Of a stretch of DNA of 33,110 bases, positions 16,288 to 24,229 are shown piece by piece. Origin of the DNA: Candidatus Fermentibacterota bacterium (GTDB taxonomy: Bacteria; Fermentibacterota; Fermentibacteria; Fermentibacterales; JCC-6). The position numbers and the translations under genes were made by a program. The stretch covers positions 1 through 33,110 of the forward strand of contig QNDS01000008.1 in the NCBI GenBank assembly GCA_003644925.1. The letters are read 5' to 3'. Positions within the stretch are counted from its first letter, which is position 1. Each line of letters opens with the position of its first letter. The notes beneath the pieces were generated by a model. That model had not been told where the DNA came from and searched no databases. It saw only the letters and a list, made by a program, of their open reading frames with translations.

Positions 16288-18309
16288 TTAATGAATGCCA
16301 TCACCCGGACTGGCATCACTTCCCGGCTGAAGAAGATAAACGCCGCCCTTTCCATCATCTGATGCCAGAACCATTCCGTTGCTTTCAACCCCCCTTATCC
16401 TGATCGGCTGAAGATTGACCAGAACCACTACTTTCCTGCCGATCAATTCTTCCTTCGAATAGAAAGGTTTCATCCCGGCAACCAGTTGACGTGTATGATC
16501 ACCCATATCCACCATAAGCCTGAAAAGTTTGTCGGCGCCTTCTATATCATTGACCTCTTTAACAACACCTGCTCTCATGTCGATCTTCATGAAATCATCG
16601 TAGGATACCGTTTCTTTGATAGCAGGCTTATCAGTTTCCTGTTCGGCTGATTCGGATTTACCGCCCTCCTGCTGCATAACTTTCTCAAAACCCTTCTTGA
16701 GCTTCTCAAGCAGTATTTCAGGCTCTCCCAGCTTTCGTCCGACCGGAATATTCTCGCCGCCGGCATCCTTCCACAGCAGCGAATCGCTGCCAAGCATCCT
16801 GCCGGTTCTCCCGCAGGTGAACGGAATGAAAGGGGCGAACAGTATCCGGAGTGTGTCAGCTAACTGAATGCTGTAATAGATGGTTGTTGCGCACTTATCC
16901 CTGTCTGTCTTCGCGGTTTTCCAGGGCTCGGACTGATCGAAGTATCTGTTGCCCTCTCTTGCCAGGTCCATTACCCGAAGACATGCTGCCTTGATTTTGA
17001 AATTCCGCAGCAGCTCCTCCATCTCGTCACGGGCGGCGGCAGCGGATGTCATGAGCTTTGTCTCCTCCGGTCCCGCTGTTCCGGGCACCGGCACCTTTCC
17101 TTCGAAAGTCTTATGAGCGAACTTCATTATCCTGTTTACATAATTCCCGAAAACATCTGCGAGCTCATTATTCTTATGCCGGAATTCATCCCATGTGAAG
17201 TCGGCATCACGATTCTCCGGTGCGTTTATTGCAAGGGCGTACCTCATGGGGTCAGGGGGGAAGTTAGTCAGGTAATCCGTCAGCCATATCGCAGTTCCCC
17301 TGCTTGTTGAAATTTTCTGTCCATTGATGGTAAGATATTCGTTGGCAGGAATATTCCATGGAAGAACGTAGTTGCCGAGACCATGAAGAACGGAGGGTTC
17401 AATGAGCGCGTGAAAGACTATGTTATCCTTCCCGATGAACTGCACAAGGCGGGTCTCGGGGTCAAACCAGTAATCCTTCCAGCCCTCCGGTTCTCCCCTT
17501 TTCGCGAACAGTTCAATAGTACTGCTCACGTAACCGAGAAGAGCTTCGAACCACACGTAGAGAACTTTTCCCTCAGCCTCCTTCAGGGGGACAGGGACGC
17601 CCCAGTCAAGATCCCTAGTGATAGCCCTCTCCCGAAGACCATCTTTAAGCCAGCCGCTACAGTAGTTAAGCACGTTGTTCTTCCAGCCGGCGTGGGATCC
17701 CAGCCATCCTTCCAGCCATTCCTGAAAAGCATTCAGCCTGAGGAACCAGTGTGTAGTTTCCCGTGGGTCGGGTGAGGAACCGCATATTTCACAGGTCGGA
17801 TTCAGCAGATCGAGTGCGTCCAGCCATGAACCGCAGTCTTCACACTGATCTCCTCTGGCGCCCTCCGAGCCGCACTGCGGACAGGTACCTCCCACGTACC
17901 TGTCGGGTAGAAACCGATTACACTTATCACAGTAGAACTGCTTCATGGATCTCTCAACTATGTATCCCTTTTCAAGCAGTTCCAGAAAGACTTCCTGTGT
18001 AAACTTGTAGTGCTCCGGCTTTTCGGTTCTGGAGAAATTATCGAATGATATTCCGAAACGCTCAAAATCCGTTTTGATGATATCATGGTACCTGTCAACA
18101 ACCTCACGGGGAGTTATTCCCATCTGCTCAGCCTTGATGGTTATGGGAACACCATGCTCATCTGTGCCACAGATGTACAGTACATCCTCCTCGCACATTC
18201 TGAGAAAACGGACGTATATATCAGCCGGCAGGTATGCCCCGGCCAGGTGCCCCAGATGTGACGGACCGTTTGCGTATGGCAGCGCGCTTGTTACCAGATA
18301 TCTTGACAT
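16288..18309 (-). CDS. metG: Methionine--tRNA ligase with C-terminal tRNA-binding domain
   Basis: This 673-residue class I synthetase has the HIGH-type motif HLGH at 18-21. Four CxxC pairs (CDKC, CPQC, CEDC, CEIC) in the connective peptide bind two zinc ions, and the KMSKS-type motif is KISTS. The last 110 residues form an EMAP-II/Trbp111-like tRNA-binding domain (DFMKIDMRAGVV to NGMVLASDD). The ATG at 18309 is chosen over an in-frame start at 18423, because it has a GGAG Shine-Dalgarno, matches the normal MSRYLVTSALPYANG start and does not overlap yaaT. It follows yaaT by 31 bp. Confidence 0.96.
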   Translation of the reverse strand: MSRYLVTSALPYANGPSHLGHLAGAYLPADIYVRFLRMCEEDVLYICGTDEHGVPITIKAEQMGITPREVVDRYHDIIKTDFERFGISFDNFSRTEKPEHYKFTQEVFLELLEKGYIVERSMKQFYCDKCNRFLPDRYVGGTCPQCGSEGARGDQCEDCGSWLDALDLLNPTCEICGSSPDPRETTHWFLRLNAFQEWLEGWLGSHAGWKNNVLNYCSGWLKDGLRERAITRDLDWGVPVPLKEAEGKVLYVWFEALLGYVSSTIELFAKRGEPEGWKDYWFDPETRLVQFIGKDNIVFHALIEPSVLHGLGNYVLPWNIPANEYLTINGQKISTSRGTAIWLTDYLTNFPPDPMRYALAINAPENRDADFTWDEFRHKNNELADVFGNYVNRIMKFAHKTFEGKVPVPGTAGPEETKLMTSAAAARDEMEELLRNFKIKAACLRVMDLAREGNRYFDQSEPWKTAKTDRDKCATTIYYSIQLADTLRILFAPFIPFTCGRTGRMLGSDSLLWKDAGGENIPVGRKLGEPEILLEKLKKGFEKVMQQEGGKSESAEQETDKPAIKETVSYDDFMKIDMRAGVVKEVNDIEGADKLFRLMVDMGDHTRQLVAGMKPFYSKEELIGRKVVVLVNLQPIRIRGVESNGMVLASDDGKGGVYLLQPGSDASPGDGIH

Positions 18310-18340
18310 TGTTTCTCCAGGTTCGGTGAATAGTGCTGTT

Positions 18341-19270
18341 TCATTCCTTCTGGTCAAGAGGTTTCTTGAGAGGTTTCTTTCTCCTGTGGAACTTCTCGAT
18401 GTCCATAACCTTTTCTTCTTCATCCTCCAGCTGAATGGTTACCGTCTCTCTGAATATGTCAACTGCGATGATCTTTCCCTCCCTCTTTCCGATCCTTGTT
18501 CGAGAACCGAGCTGAGGGTAGAGTTTGGAGGCCTTTCTGTAAAAATCAGTTTCGTAATTCAGGCAGCACATCAGTCGGCCGCAGACACCCGATACTTTGG
18601 ACGGATTTGGCGCCAAATCCTGCTCTCTTGCTGTCTTGAGGGTAATCGATCTGAAATGCGACAGATAGGAAGCACAGCATAACCTCTTTCCGCACAAACC
18701 CATGCCGTCCTTCTGCCTGGCATCGTCCCTTACACCTATCTGCCTCATCTCTATTCTTGCATGGAACTTACTTGCAAGATCCCGGACCAGACCTCTGAAA
18801 TCCTTCCGCTGGTCAGCCGTGAAGTAAATCCGCAATTTTCTTCTGTCCAGCTGTGATTCACAGCTGGTAAGCTTCATATCCATGCTTCTTGTTGAGACTC
18901 TTTCCATGCAGAATTTCAACACTTTTTTCTCGAATTCCCGATTCTGCTGATCCTTCTGAAGGTCATCAGGCGTAGCTTTCCGCACAAAATGGCCGTTGAT
19001 GGAAGCTACAGGATCCCTTGGATCGTATTTGGCTACGACCATCCCGAGATCTTCCCCTCTGTCCGCGGAAACAACGACCAGATCTCCAACAGAAATAGGC
19101 TTTTTTGAAAGGTTGATGAAGGTGTCAAGCCTTCGCGAACTGAACAGAAGCCGGAAAAGCTCAATGGCACTGGATCTCTCCTTATCGTAATTATCACTGC
19201 TTCCGTTTTCGTTCTCACTCACATAACTCAATTCAATGATTCCTTTCCAGATCTGATTATACTCTTCCAC
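18341..19270 (-). CDS. PSP1/YaaT-like regulatory protein
   Basis: This protein of up to 309 residues has the PSP1 C-terminal domain. The Cys-rich signatures are GLCGKRLCCASYL and GVCGRLMCCLNYE, and the N-terminal part has GDLVVVSADRGEDLGMV. In Bacillus YaaT is a multifunctional RNA-turnover and phosphorelay accessory protein; the function here is not shown. The longest frame begins at a GTG (19270) inside holB with no Shine-Dalgarno. A GTG at 19222, 5 bases after the holB stop, is an alternative giving 293 residues. The holB-yaaT-metG order recalls the Bacillus holB-yaaT region. Confidence 0.9.
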   Translation of the reverse strand: MEEYNQIWKGIIELSYVSENENGSSDNYDKERSSAIELFRLLFSSRRLDTFINLSKKPISVGDLVVVSADRGEDLGMVVAKYDPRDPVASINGHFVRKATPDDLQKDQQNREFEKKVLKFCMERVSTRSMDMKLTSCESQLDRRKLRIYFTADQRKDFRGLVRDLASKFHARIEMRQIGVRDDARQKDGMGLCGKRLCCASYLSHFRSITLKTAREQDLAPNPSKVSGVCGRLMCCLNYETDFYRKASKLYPQLGSRTRIGKREGKIIAVDIFRETVTIQLEDEEEKVMDIEKFHRRKKPLKKPLDQKE

Positions 19271-20316
19271 ATACCGGTGAATGCCGCTGCCAGAACTACT
19301 CCAGGCATACCGTTTCCAGCAATCCTGGTTTCAGCCATTCGGAACAGTTCCACACCGCAGCCGCAGGCATGTTCGTCTATACTGAAGCCCTGAAGGATCC
19401 CGGGCGGATGAACAACAGGCTCCTTATCAAAAGTGCATCTCCTGAGATCATGAATGAATGTCTGCATGATTCTGCAGAACTCAAGGGATCTCTCCCTGCC
19501 CAGTTTCCGTGCAACCTCAGTGGCCAGGGCTACCGCTGACCATCCTGACCTGCATTCGGTTATCATCCGCAGGACATTTTCCGGTCCGTACTTGAACTCC
19601 GCCTCTGACGGGTTTAGAGCATTCAGAAGGGCGATACCGGGTCTTCCATCGCAAGCCCTTGCGATATCGCGGGCATCCTCTTCTCCCAGAGCCAGCCGAT
19701 CCATCAGAATACCTCTGATAGTGTCCTCATTAAGCCTCCTGAACCTTACGAGGTGTGAACGGGACCTTACGGTAGGAAGCAGGGCAGACCATTTTGAACT
19801 GATAAGTATTATTACGGTTTCGTCTGGAGGTTCCTCAAGTGTTTTCAGCAATGCGTTCGCAGCCTCCACTCCCATTGTATCCGCATAAGTGATGATCTCT
19901 AAATGCCCTTTGTTCTCGAAAGCCTTTTTTGAGAGCCGCTCTCCCATTTCCCTTATCCGGTCAATGCTTATCCTGATGTTCCCCGCAAGCCGAAGCGGCG
20001 AAACGCCGTCATCCACTCTTGATTTGAGAAGCTTTGCGATCTCTTCGGGCTTGGTGCTTCCAAGCTCGGGAATAGTGAGTCTCACATCAGGATGCTCGAA
20101 TCTGAATACTCTTATGCAATCCCTGCACTCGCCGCAGTAACCGTCCTTGTCCTCCTCGCACATCCAGGCTGCCGCAAGCTCAAGCGCAGCGGTAAGCCTG
20201 CCGACACCGGAGGGACCGGCGAAAAGGTACGAATGGGCAAGCCGTCCTTTTGAATATGACCTGCTCAAAAGCTCATCCGCTCGATCCTGACCTGCGACCT
20301 TTTTCAATATACCCAT
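19228..20316 (-). CDS. holB: DNA polymerase III delta' subunit
   Basis: This 362-residue clamp-loader subunit has an AAA+ domain with a P-loop-like GPSGVGR near 34-40, where Arg replaces the usual Lys. The Cys4 zinc module is C53, C61, C64, C67, and sensor 1 is LISSKW with the TVRSR sequence (SRC-like) just after. The C-terminal collar domain is diverged. Loss of the Walker A Lys suggests it does not hydrolyse ATP, as in E. coli delta'. It starts 2 bp after the stop of the EnvC-like gene with no clear Shine-Dalgarno. Confidence 0.92.
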   Translation of the reverse strand: MGILKKVAGQDRADELLSRSYSKGRLAHSYLFAGPSGVGRLTAALELAAAWMCEEDKDGYCGECRDCIRVFRFEHPDVRLTIPELGSTKPEEIAKLLKSRVDDGVSPLRLAGNIRISIDRIREMGERLSKKAFENKGHLEIITYADTMGVEAANALLKTLEEPPDETVIILISSKWSALLPTVRSRSHLVRFRRLNEDTIRGILMDRLALGEEDARDIARACDGRPGIALLNALNPSEAEFKYGPENVLRMITECRSGWSAVALATEVARKLGRERSLEFCRIMQTFIHDLRRCTFDKEPVVHPPGILQGFSIDEHACGCGVELFRMAETRIAGNGMPGVVLAAAFTGMWKSIIRSGKESLN

Positions 20317-20318
20317 AT

Positions 20319-21434
20319 CTACTGCAGATACTCCACGGGATTCAAAGGTTCTCCTCCCCTGCGGATCTCAAAATAATATCCCGGCCGGCCTCCAGGTACC
20401 GATCCGGATCTGCCAAGCGCAGATCCCGGATTAAGCGCATCACCGACGCTGACCATGACCTGCCCAAGATAACCGTATATCGTGTAATAACCATCCTGGT
20501 GATCAAGAACAACCATATACCCCATGCTCAGGTATTCACTGGCGAACATTACCTCTCCGGGTGCCGATGCGCTGACATCCTGCGATGGAGCAGTAACAAC
20601 AGTTATTCCATCACTTACGGTCTCGGTCCCGTACTGCGGATTCGTCTGTATTCCAAATCCCCTGATCACTTCTCCCGCCGCAGGCCAGGTTATGCTGCCC
20701 CGCTGGCGCTCTATGAAGCTGTTCATGTCCGGTTCAGTAAGAGGTACAGAGGCAGAAGAAGGGCTTGAACGGGTACTGAGCTGAGTTACAAACTGAGCCC
20801 TGCTTACTCTCCTGTCTTCAAGTACGGCCAGAGACTCCTGCGCAGCGGCGATCCTTCCCATTATCTGATTCCTCATCGTAACCTGGCGCGCCTCTTCAAT
20901 GTATATGCGCTCCTGCGTTTCCTCCATCTGATGCCTGAGCTGCTGCACGTTGACAAGCAGGATTTCAAGTGAATCACAGAAGCTGCCAAGCGAATCCTGG
21001 CTGATCGAGAGCATGAACACTTCACCCGCTGCCTTTGATGCAAGATAATCCACGTAAGCCTGCCGGTGCAGCATCCTGCTGAATCCTCCCTCCACGAAAA
21101 AGCTGCCTATCCCTCCGAGGTTCCGATGAGAGTACAGGTAGACCATGTATGACGAAAGGCTTTCAACCAGGGCTTCCCGCAACGAATCCTCAGAGGTGAA
21201 CACACCGGAAACAGTGCTTAACTGCTGGAGTATTTCCGCCTCTTCCAGCGCCAGCTCGTTGTAATAACTTCTGGAGGTGAGAATGTGCTGGTGGATGGCA
21301 TCAAGGATAGTGGATACATTCGCTCCCTCCTCCTCAAGGAGGGCTATCTGCTCCTGAGTTTCCTGCACGCAGGCATCAAGGCTGTCAAGTGAGCTGGCAG
21401 AAATCAGTGCCGCAAATAGCATCAGTGCAGTCAA
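20319..21434 (-). CDS. EnvC-like murein hydrolase activator (degenerate M23/LytM)
   Basis: This 371-residue exported protein has an N-terminal signal (ALMLFAALISAS) and a long coiled coil (about 15-215). The C-terminal LytM domain (about 250-371) includes GRSGSVPGGRPGYYFEIRR. The zinc ligands of active M23 peptidases are missing: the HxxxD His is replaced in VSDGITV, and the HxH before FEIR reads G352-Y-Y354. That is typical of EnvC/NlpD-type activators of amidases rather than active endopeptidases. The start is TTG with a GGGAGG Shine-Dalgarno. It lies 21 bp after metK and 2 bp before holB. Confidence 0.88.
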   Translation of the reverse strand: MTALMLFAALISASSLDSLDACVQETQEQIALLEEEGANVSTILDAIHQHILTSRSYYNELALEEAEILQQLSTVSGVFTSEDSLREALVESLSSYMVYLYSHRNLGGIGSFFVEGGFSRMLHRQAYVDYLASKAAGEVFMLSISQDSLGSFCDSLEILLVNVQQLRHQMEETQERIYIEEARQVTMRNQIMGRIAAAQESLAVLEDRRVSRAQFVTQLSTRSSPSSASVPLTEPDMNSFIERQRGSITWPAAGEVIRGFGIQTNPQYGTETVSDGITVVTAPSQDVSASAPGEVMFASEYLSMGYMVVLDHQDGYYTIYGYLGQVMVSVGDALNPGSALGRSGSVPGGRPGYYFEIRRGGEPLNPVEYLQ

Positions 21435-21455
21435 CTGCGCCTCCCGTCCTGAGGT

Positions 21456-22613
21456 TTACAGAAGCCTTGAAGCCAGTTCCTCGGCTCTGTCGGTTTTCTC
21501 CCAGGAAAAGAACCCGCCAGCTTCAGGTTCCCTGCCGAAATGCCCGAAGGAGGATGTGCATGAAAAAATTGGCTTCCTGAGCCCAAGATACTCAATAATC
21601 CTGTAGGGGCGAAGGGGGAATATATCCCTTATCGCTTTTTCAATGGAACCGTTATTGCTGGTTTTTCCTGTTCCGAAGGTCTCTACCATAACCGAAACCG
21701 GATCTGGTCTGCCTATTGCGTAGGCAAGCTGAATTTCGCATCTGTCAGCAACACCTGCTTTTACAATGTTCTTTGCAATATGCCGGGCCATATAGGCAGC
21801 CGAACGATCGACTTTCGTCGCGTCCTTACCTGAGAACGCTCCGCCCCCATGCCGGCCTGAACCGCCATACGTATCAACAATGATCTTTCTTCCTGTCAGC
21901 CCTGCGTCTCCGTGAGGTCCGCCTATAGCGAACCGGCCGGATGGATTGAACAGGAGCTTCCCGTTCCATTTCAGAATCGGTTTGCATCTTTGCAGCACGG
22001 GTGTGATAACCTTTTTCAGTATATCATCTTCCATATCACCTCTTTGGGCATCAGGCGCATGATGAACGGATATGAGGATCTCATCAATGGAAACGGGTGT
22101 ATGTCCTTCGTATTCGACGGTCACCTGGCTTTTCGCATCGGGTCTTGCCCATGGGATATCCCCCGCTTTGCGTGATTCCCTTAATTGCTCCAGAAGCCTG
22201 TGCGCCAGCTGAACAGGGTAGGGCATAAGGACTTCCGTTTCTCTGCATGCGAAACCGAACATCAATCCCTGATCCCCTGCACCCTCGTTATCAACCACAC
22301 CATGATCGATATCGGGTGACTGAGAATGTATTCTGATTCTGTATGTATTCTCGCTGAAATGAAAACCCAGATCCGGGATTTCGTAACCTATCGAGCGGAT
22401 AGTATCCCTTGCAACCTTCTCATAATCCACACTGGAGTGGCTCTTCACTTCACCCGCCAGAAGGCAGAAATTGGTAGTTACTAGGGTTTCGCAGGCAACG
22501 TGTGCATTCGGGTCATCTTTGAGATGCGCGTCAAGCACAGCATCCGAGATCTGGTCACAGATCTTATCGGGATGACCATCCGAAACGGATTCACTGGTAA
22601 ACATTGTACCCAT
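21456..22613 (-). CDS. metK: S-adenosylmethionine synthase
   Basis: This 385-residue enzyme makes S-adenosylmethionine from ATP and methionine in the cytosol. The start region FTSESVSDGHPDKICDQISD, the GAGDQGLMFGFA hexapeptide region and the GGGAFSGKD loop are all family signatures, and the length is normal. The ATG at 22613 has a GAGG Shine-Dalgarno 11 bases upstream. The transcript appears to start near 22741, giving a leader of about 128 bases that contains a stable fold (22638-22700). Downstream are the EnvC-like gene and holB on the same strand. Confidence 0.97.
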   Translation of the reverse strand: MGTMFTSESVSDGHPDKICDQISDAVLDAHLKDDPNAHVACETLVTTNFCLLAGEVKSHSSVDYEKVARDTIRSIGYEIPDLGFHFSENTYRIRIHSQSPDIDHGVVDNEGAGDQGLMFGFACRETEVLMPYPVQLAHRLLEQLRESRKAGDIPWARPDAKSQVTVEYEGHTPVSIDEILISVHHAPDAQRGDMEDDILKKVITPVLQRCKPILKWNGKLLFNPSGRFAIGGPHGDAGLTGRKIIVDTYGGSGRHGGGAFSGKDATKVDRSAAYMARHIAKNIVKAGVADRCEIQLAYAIGRPDPVSVMVETFGTGKTSNNGSIEKAIRDIFPLRPYRIIEYLGLRKPIFSCTSSFGHFGREPEAGGFFSWEKTDRAEELASRLL

Positions 22614-22637
22614 GATAAGATAAACCTCGTCAATTCT

Positions 22638-22700
22638 AGTGCCGAAAAAGGAAAACCGCCTGCCGGCGGCCTGAGGGTGAGCTATCGGCTTTTTAGCACT
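22638..22700 (-). promoter_or_regulatory. Structured metK 5' leader, candidate riboswitch of unassigned class
   Basis: Read as RNA on the minus strand, 22700-22689 pairs with 22650-22638 (AGUGC-U-AAAAAG with CUUUUU-C-G-GCACU), giving about 12 base pairs with one bulge and one wobble. Inside is a second hairpin, CCGCC/GGCGG (22656-22669). The loop between them holds CCUC (22673-22676), which can pair with the GAGG Shine-Dalgarno at 22625-22628. It does not match the SAM-I, SAM-II or SMK-box consensus that I know. The opposite strand also reads as a hairpin followed by seven T (22700-22706), so a plus-strand terminator or a repeat is an alternative. Confidence 0.5.
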
Positions 22701-22748
22701 TTTTTTAGTGTGGTTGCAATAATCCCCAAATCATTCCACATAAAAGTA

Positions 22749-22776
22749 ATGATACACTAAATCCTGTCGAAGTCAA
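22749..22776 (-). promoter_or_regulatory. Probable sigma-70-type promoter of metK
   Basis: On the minus strand TTGACT (22776-22771) and TATCAT (22754-22749) are 16 bp apart, close to the vegetative consensus. Transcription would start near 22741 and include the folded leader. Confidence 0.6.
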
Positions 22777-22791
22777 CATCTGATGGGGGGC

Positions 22792-22868
22792 AGGGGGTCG
22801 TATCTTGAATTTTGGCATTCGTCAATGTCTTAGCAAATCAAATGCCAAAATTCAAGATACGACCCCCT
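22792..22868. repeat. Long inverted repeat, REP/MITE-like (copy 2)
   Basis: The arms 22792-22819 and 22841-22868 are perfect 28-bp reverse complements around a 21-base spacer. The core GTCGTATCTTGAATTTTGG is identical to the arms of the element at 94-188, while spacers and outermost bases differ. It lies between the divergent promoters of metK and the TPR-like gene. No coding capacity is present. Confidence 0.88.
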
Positions 22869-22892
22869 AAAACTCTCCGTCCCAATTAGCAC

Positions 22893-22921
22893 TTGTGAAC
22901 GGGAATCCTTGTGGATATACT
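22893..22921 (+). promoter_or_regulatory. Probable promoter of the TPR-like gene
   Basis: TTGTGA (22893-22898) and TATACT (22916-22921) are spaced exactly 17 bp. Transcription would start near 22928, downstream of the first ATG of the frame (22895). This supports the TTG start at 22982. Confidence 0.6.
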
Positions 22922-22981
22922 GCCATGGTTCCCGAAAGGTCCGAAGTTGTATTATCTTTGAGCCAATCTGCGGAGGTAGTA

Positions 22982-23980
22982 TTGAATAAGAACGTTAAGG
23001 TTATTGCCAGCCTTGTCAGAAAAGCCAAGAAGAAACTCCTCCAGGACCAGAGGGAAGAAGCCCTCGAGTTCATGAGGAAAGCGGTCAATGTTGACGATAA
23101 CAATGGTGTACTTGTCCAGGTAATACAGGCTATCGGCAGAAAAACTCTGATCACGGAATCTGAAGACCCGCCGCCGGCAGCTCAGGAGGCTCCTGTACCG
23201 GAACTGCTGGCAACCCCGGAGGTCGCCGATGCAGAACTGGAAGAGGAGAAACAGCCGGCACCTAAAAAGGCTCCGATAAGGAAACGGGTTGAACCGGAGC
23301 TGCTGGTAACCCCGGAGGTCCCCGCAGCAGCAGAAGAAGAAGAGGAGGAGGAACCGGTAGAGGTTCTGGAGGAAGCCTGGATAGTGGAAGAACAGCCCCC
23401 GGAGAAACCAGAGCCAGAGGCGGAAGCTATGGAGAACAACCAGGAAAGGATACCATCGATGCCCCCCGAGGATCAACTCACTAAACTGTTTGAAGCATCA
23501 GACAGAGAATACGATAATGGTAATCAACAGAAGGCCATTGCCTATCTGAAGAGAGCCAGAAAATTAGATCCGGATAATCCCGAAGTCGGTTCAAGGATAG
23601 AAATTCTCAAAACAAAGATCAAATCGGCCAACCTTATCCGGATAGCCGGAAAAAGGCTCGCGCTTGGGGAAACTGCAAGAGCAATCACTCTGGTACGTCA
23701 GGCTTTCGATCTGAGACCTGATTCAGCAGGTCTGGATGAACTGCTTTCTGACCTTGAGAGTATGCCTGTAACTACTTCCCCTGCAGCTGAAGTCGCTGAT
23801 TCGAGAGAGACACGATCCGGTGCCAGTGATGAATACATATCACAGATACGTCAGCTTGTTCAGGATAATGCTCTGGAAAGGGCGGCATCTATTGCAGAAG
23901 ATGCTCTCCATATCTTTCCCGGTGATGAGCTGGTAGTGGAGTTCGTCGAAAATTTCAAGAAACTCGGACTGCTGGAATAA
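22982..23980 (+). CDS. TPR-like repeat protein with acidic, Pro/Glu-rich linker
   Basis: This 332-residue protein, from the preferred start, has no signal peptide. An N-terminal helical repeat (LVRKAKKKLLQDQREEALEF) is followed by a low-complexity linker rich in Glu, Pro and Ala (about 60-165). Helical TPR-like repeats follow (EASDREYDNGNQQKAIAYL, then RLALGETARAITLVRQAFDL and a C-terminal pair). The frame opens at ATG 22895, but the likely promoter lies after that codon, and GGAGGT at 22972-22977 points to TTG 22982. The linker holds two near-copies of a short unit (PELLATPEVADAE and PELLVTPEVPAAA). A scaffold role is typical of such proteins; the partner is unknown. Confidence 0.85.
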   Translation: MNKNVKVIASLVRKAKKKLLQDQREEALEFMRKAVNVDDNNGVLVQVIQAIGRKTLITESEDPPPAAQEAPVPELLATPEVADAELEEEKQPAPKKAPIRKRVEPELLVTPEVPAAAEEEEEEEPVEVLEEAWIVEEQPPEKPEPEAEAMENNQERIPSMPPEDQLTKLFEASDREYDNGNQQKAIAYLKRARKLDPDNPEVGSRIEILKTKIKSANLIRIAGKRLALGETARAITLVRQAFDLRPDSAGLDELLSDLESMPVTTSPAAEVADSRETRSGASDEYISQIRQLVQDNALERAASIAEDALHIFPGDELVVEFVENFKKLGLLE

Positions 23981-23991
23981 GGGCAGACCTG

Positions 23992-24168
23992 CTAACCGGA
24001 AAAGAAATCCGGAACGCATGTAAGAAGGGTACCAAGGACAAGAGCGATTATTCCTGTCAGAAATATCAAGCCGGTAATCACCGGATGCAGTTTCTTCCCC
24101 AGCATTACAAATCCTGCCACTGCAAGCAGGAACCCCGGGATCAATAGTACGAGATAATTGTAGTTCAA
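23992..24168 (-). CDS. Small two-helix membrane protein
   Basis: This predicted 58-residue protein starts at TTG 24168, behind an AAGGAGAT Shine-Dalgarno with ideal spacing. The longer frame to 24309 overlaps dnaJ and has a poor N-terminus. Two hydrophobic segments (about 6-23 and 30-49) are joined by a short loop, MLGKKLHPV. It ends CVPDFFSG. It follows dnaJ on the same strand by 61 bp and converges with the TPR-like gene. I recognise no family. The Shine-Dalgarno and clean membrane pattern argue for a real gene. Confidence 0.65.
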   Translation of the reverse strand: MNYNYLVLLIPGFLLAVAGFVMLGKKLHPVITGLIFLTGIIALVLGTLLTCVPDFFSG

Positions 24169-24229
24169 AAAGATCTCCTTACAATCGGTGTCAAGTATAC
24201 TGCTGGAATAATATGCGGTAGTGCCCGCG

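Noticed and set aside
18310-18423. N-terminal extension of MetG to 18423
   Set aside because: The extra 38 residues are not part of the family, overlap the yaaT coding end, and a good Shine-Dalgarno precedes the ATG at 18309.
22614-22790. Classical SAM-I (S-box), SAM-II or SMK-box riboswitch
   Set aside because: None of the conserved core sequences I know for these classes could be found, so the leader is reported only as an unassigned fold.
22880-22900. TTAGCACTT at the TPR gene promoter as half a CIRCE site
   Set aside because: The second half-site is missing and the neighbour is not a chaperone gene.
23182-23439. Ser/Gly-rich frame opposite the TPR protein linker
   Set aside because: It is the reverse complement of the Glu/Pro/Ala-rich linker and owes its odd composition to that.
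23996-24012. CCGGA-N7-TCCGG hairpin as a terminator between the TPR-like gene and the small membrane gene
   Set aside because: The stem is only five bp, has no T-run, and lies inside the coding end of the small gene.
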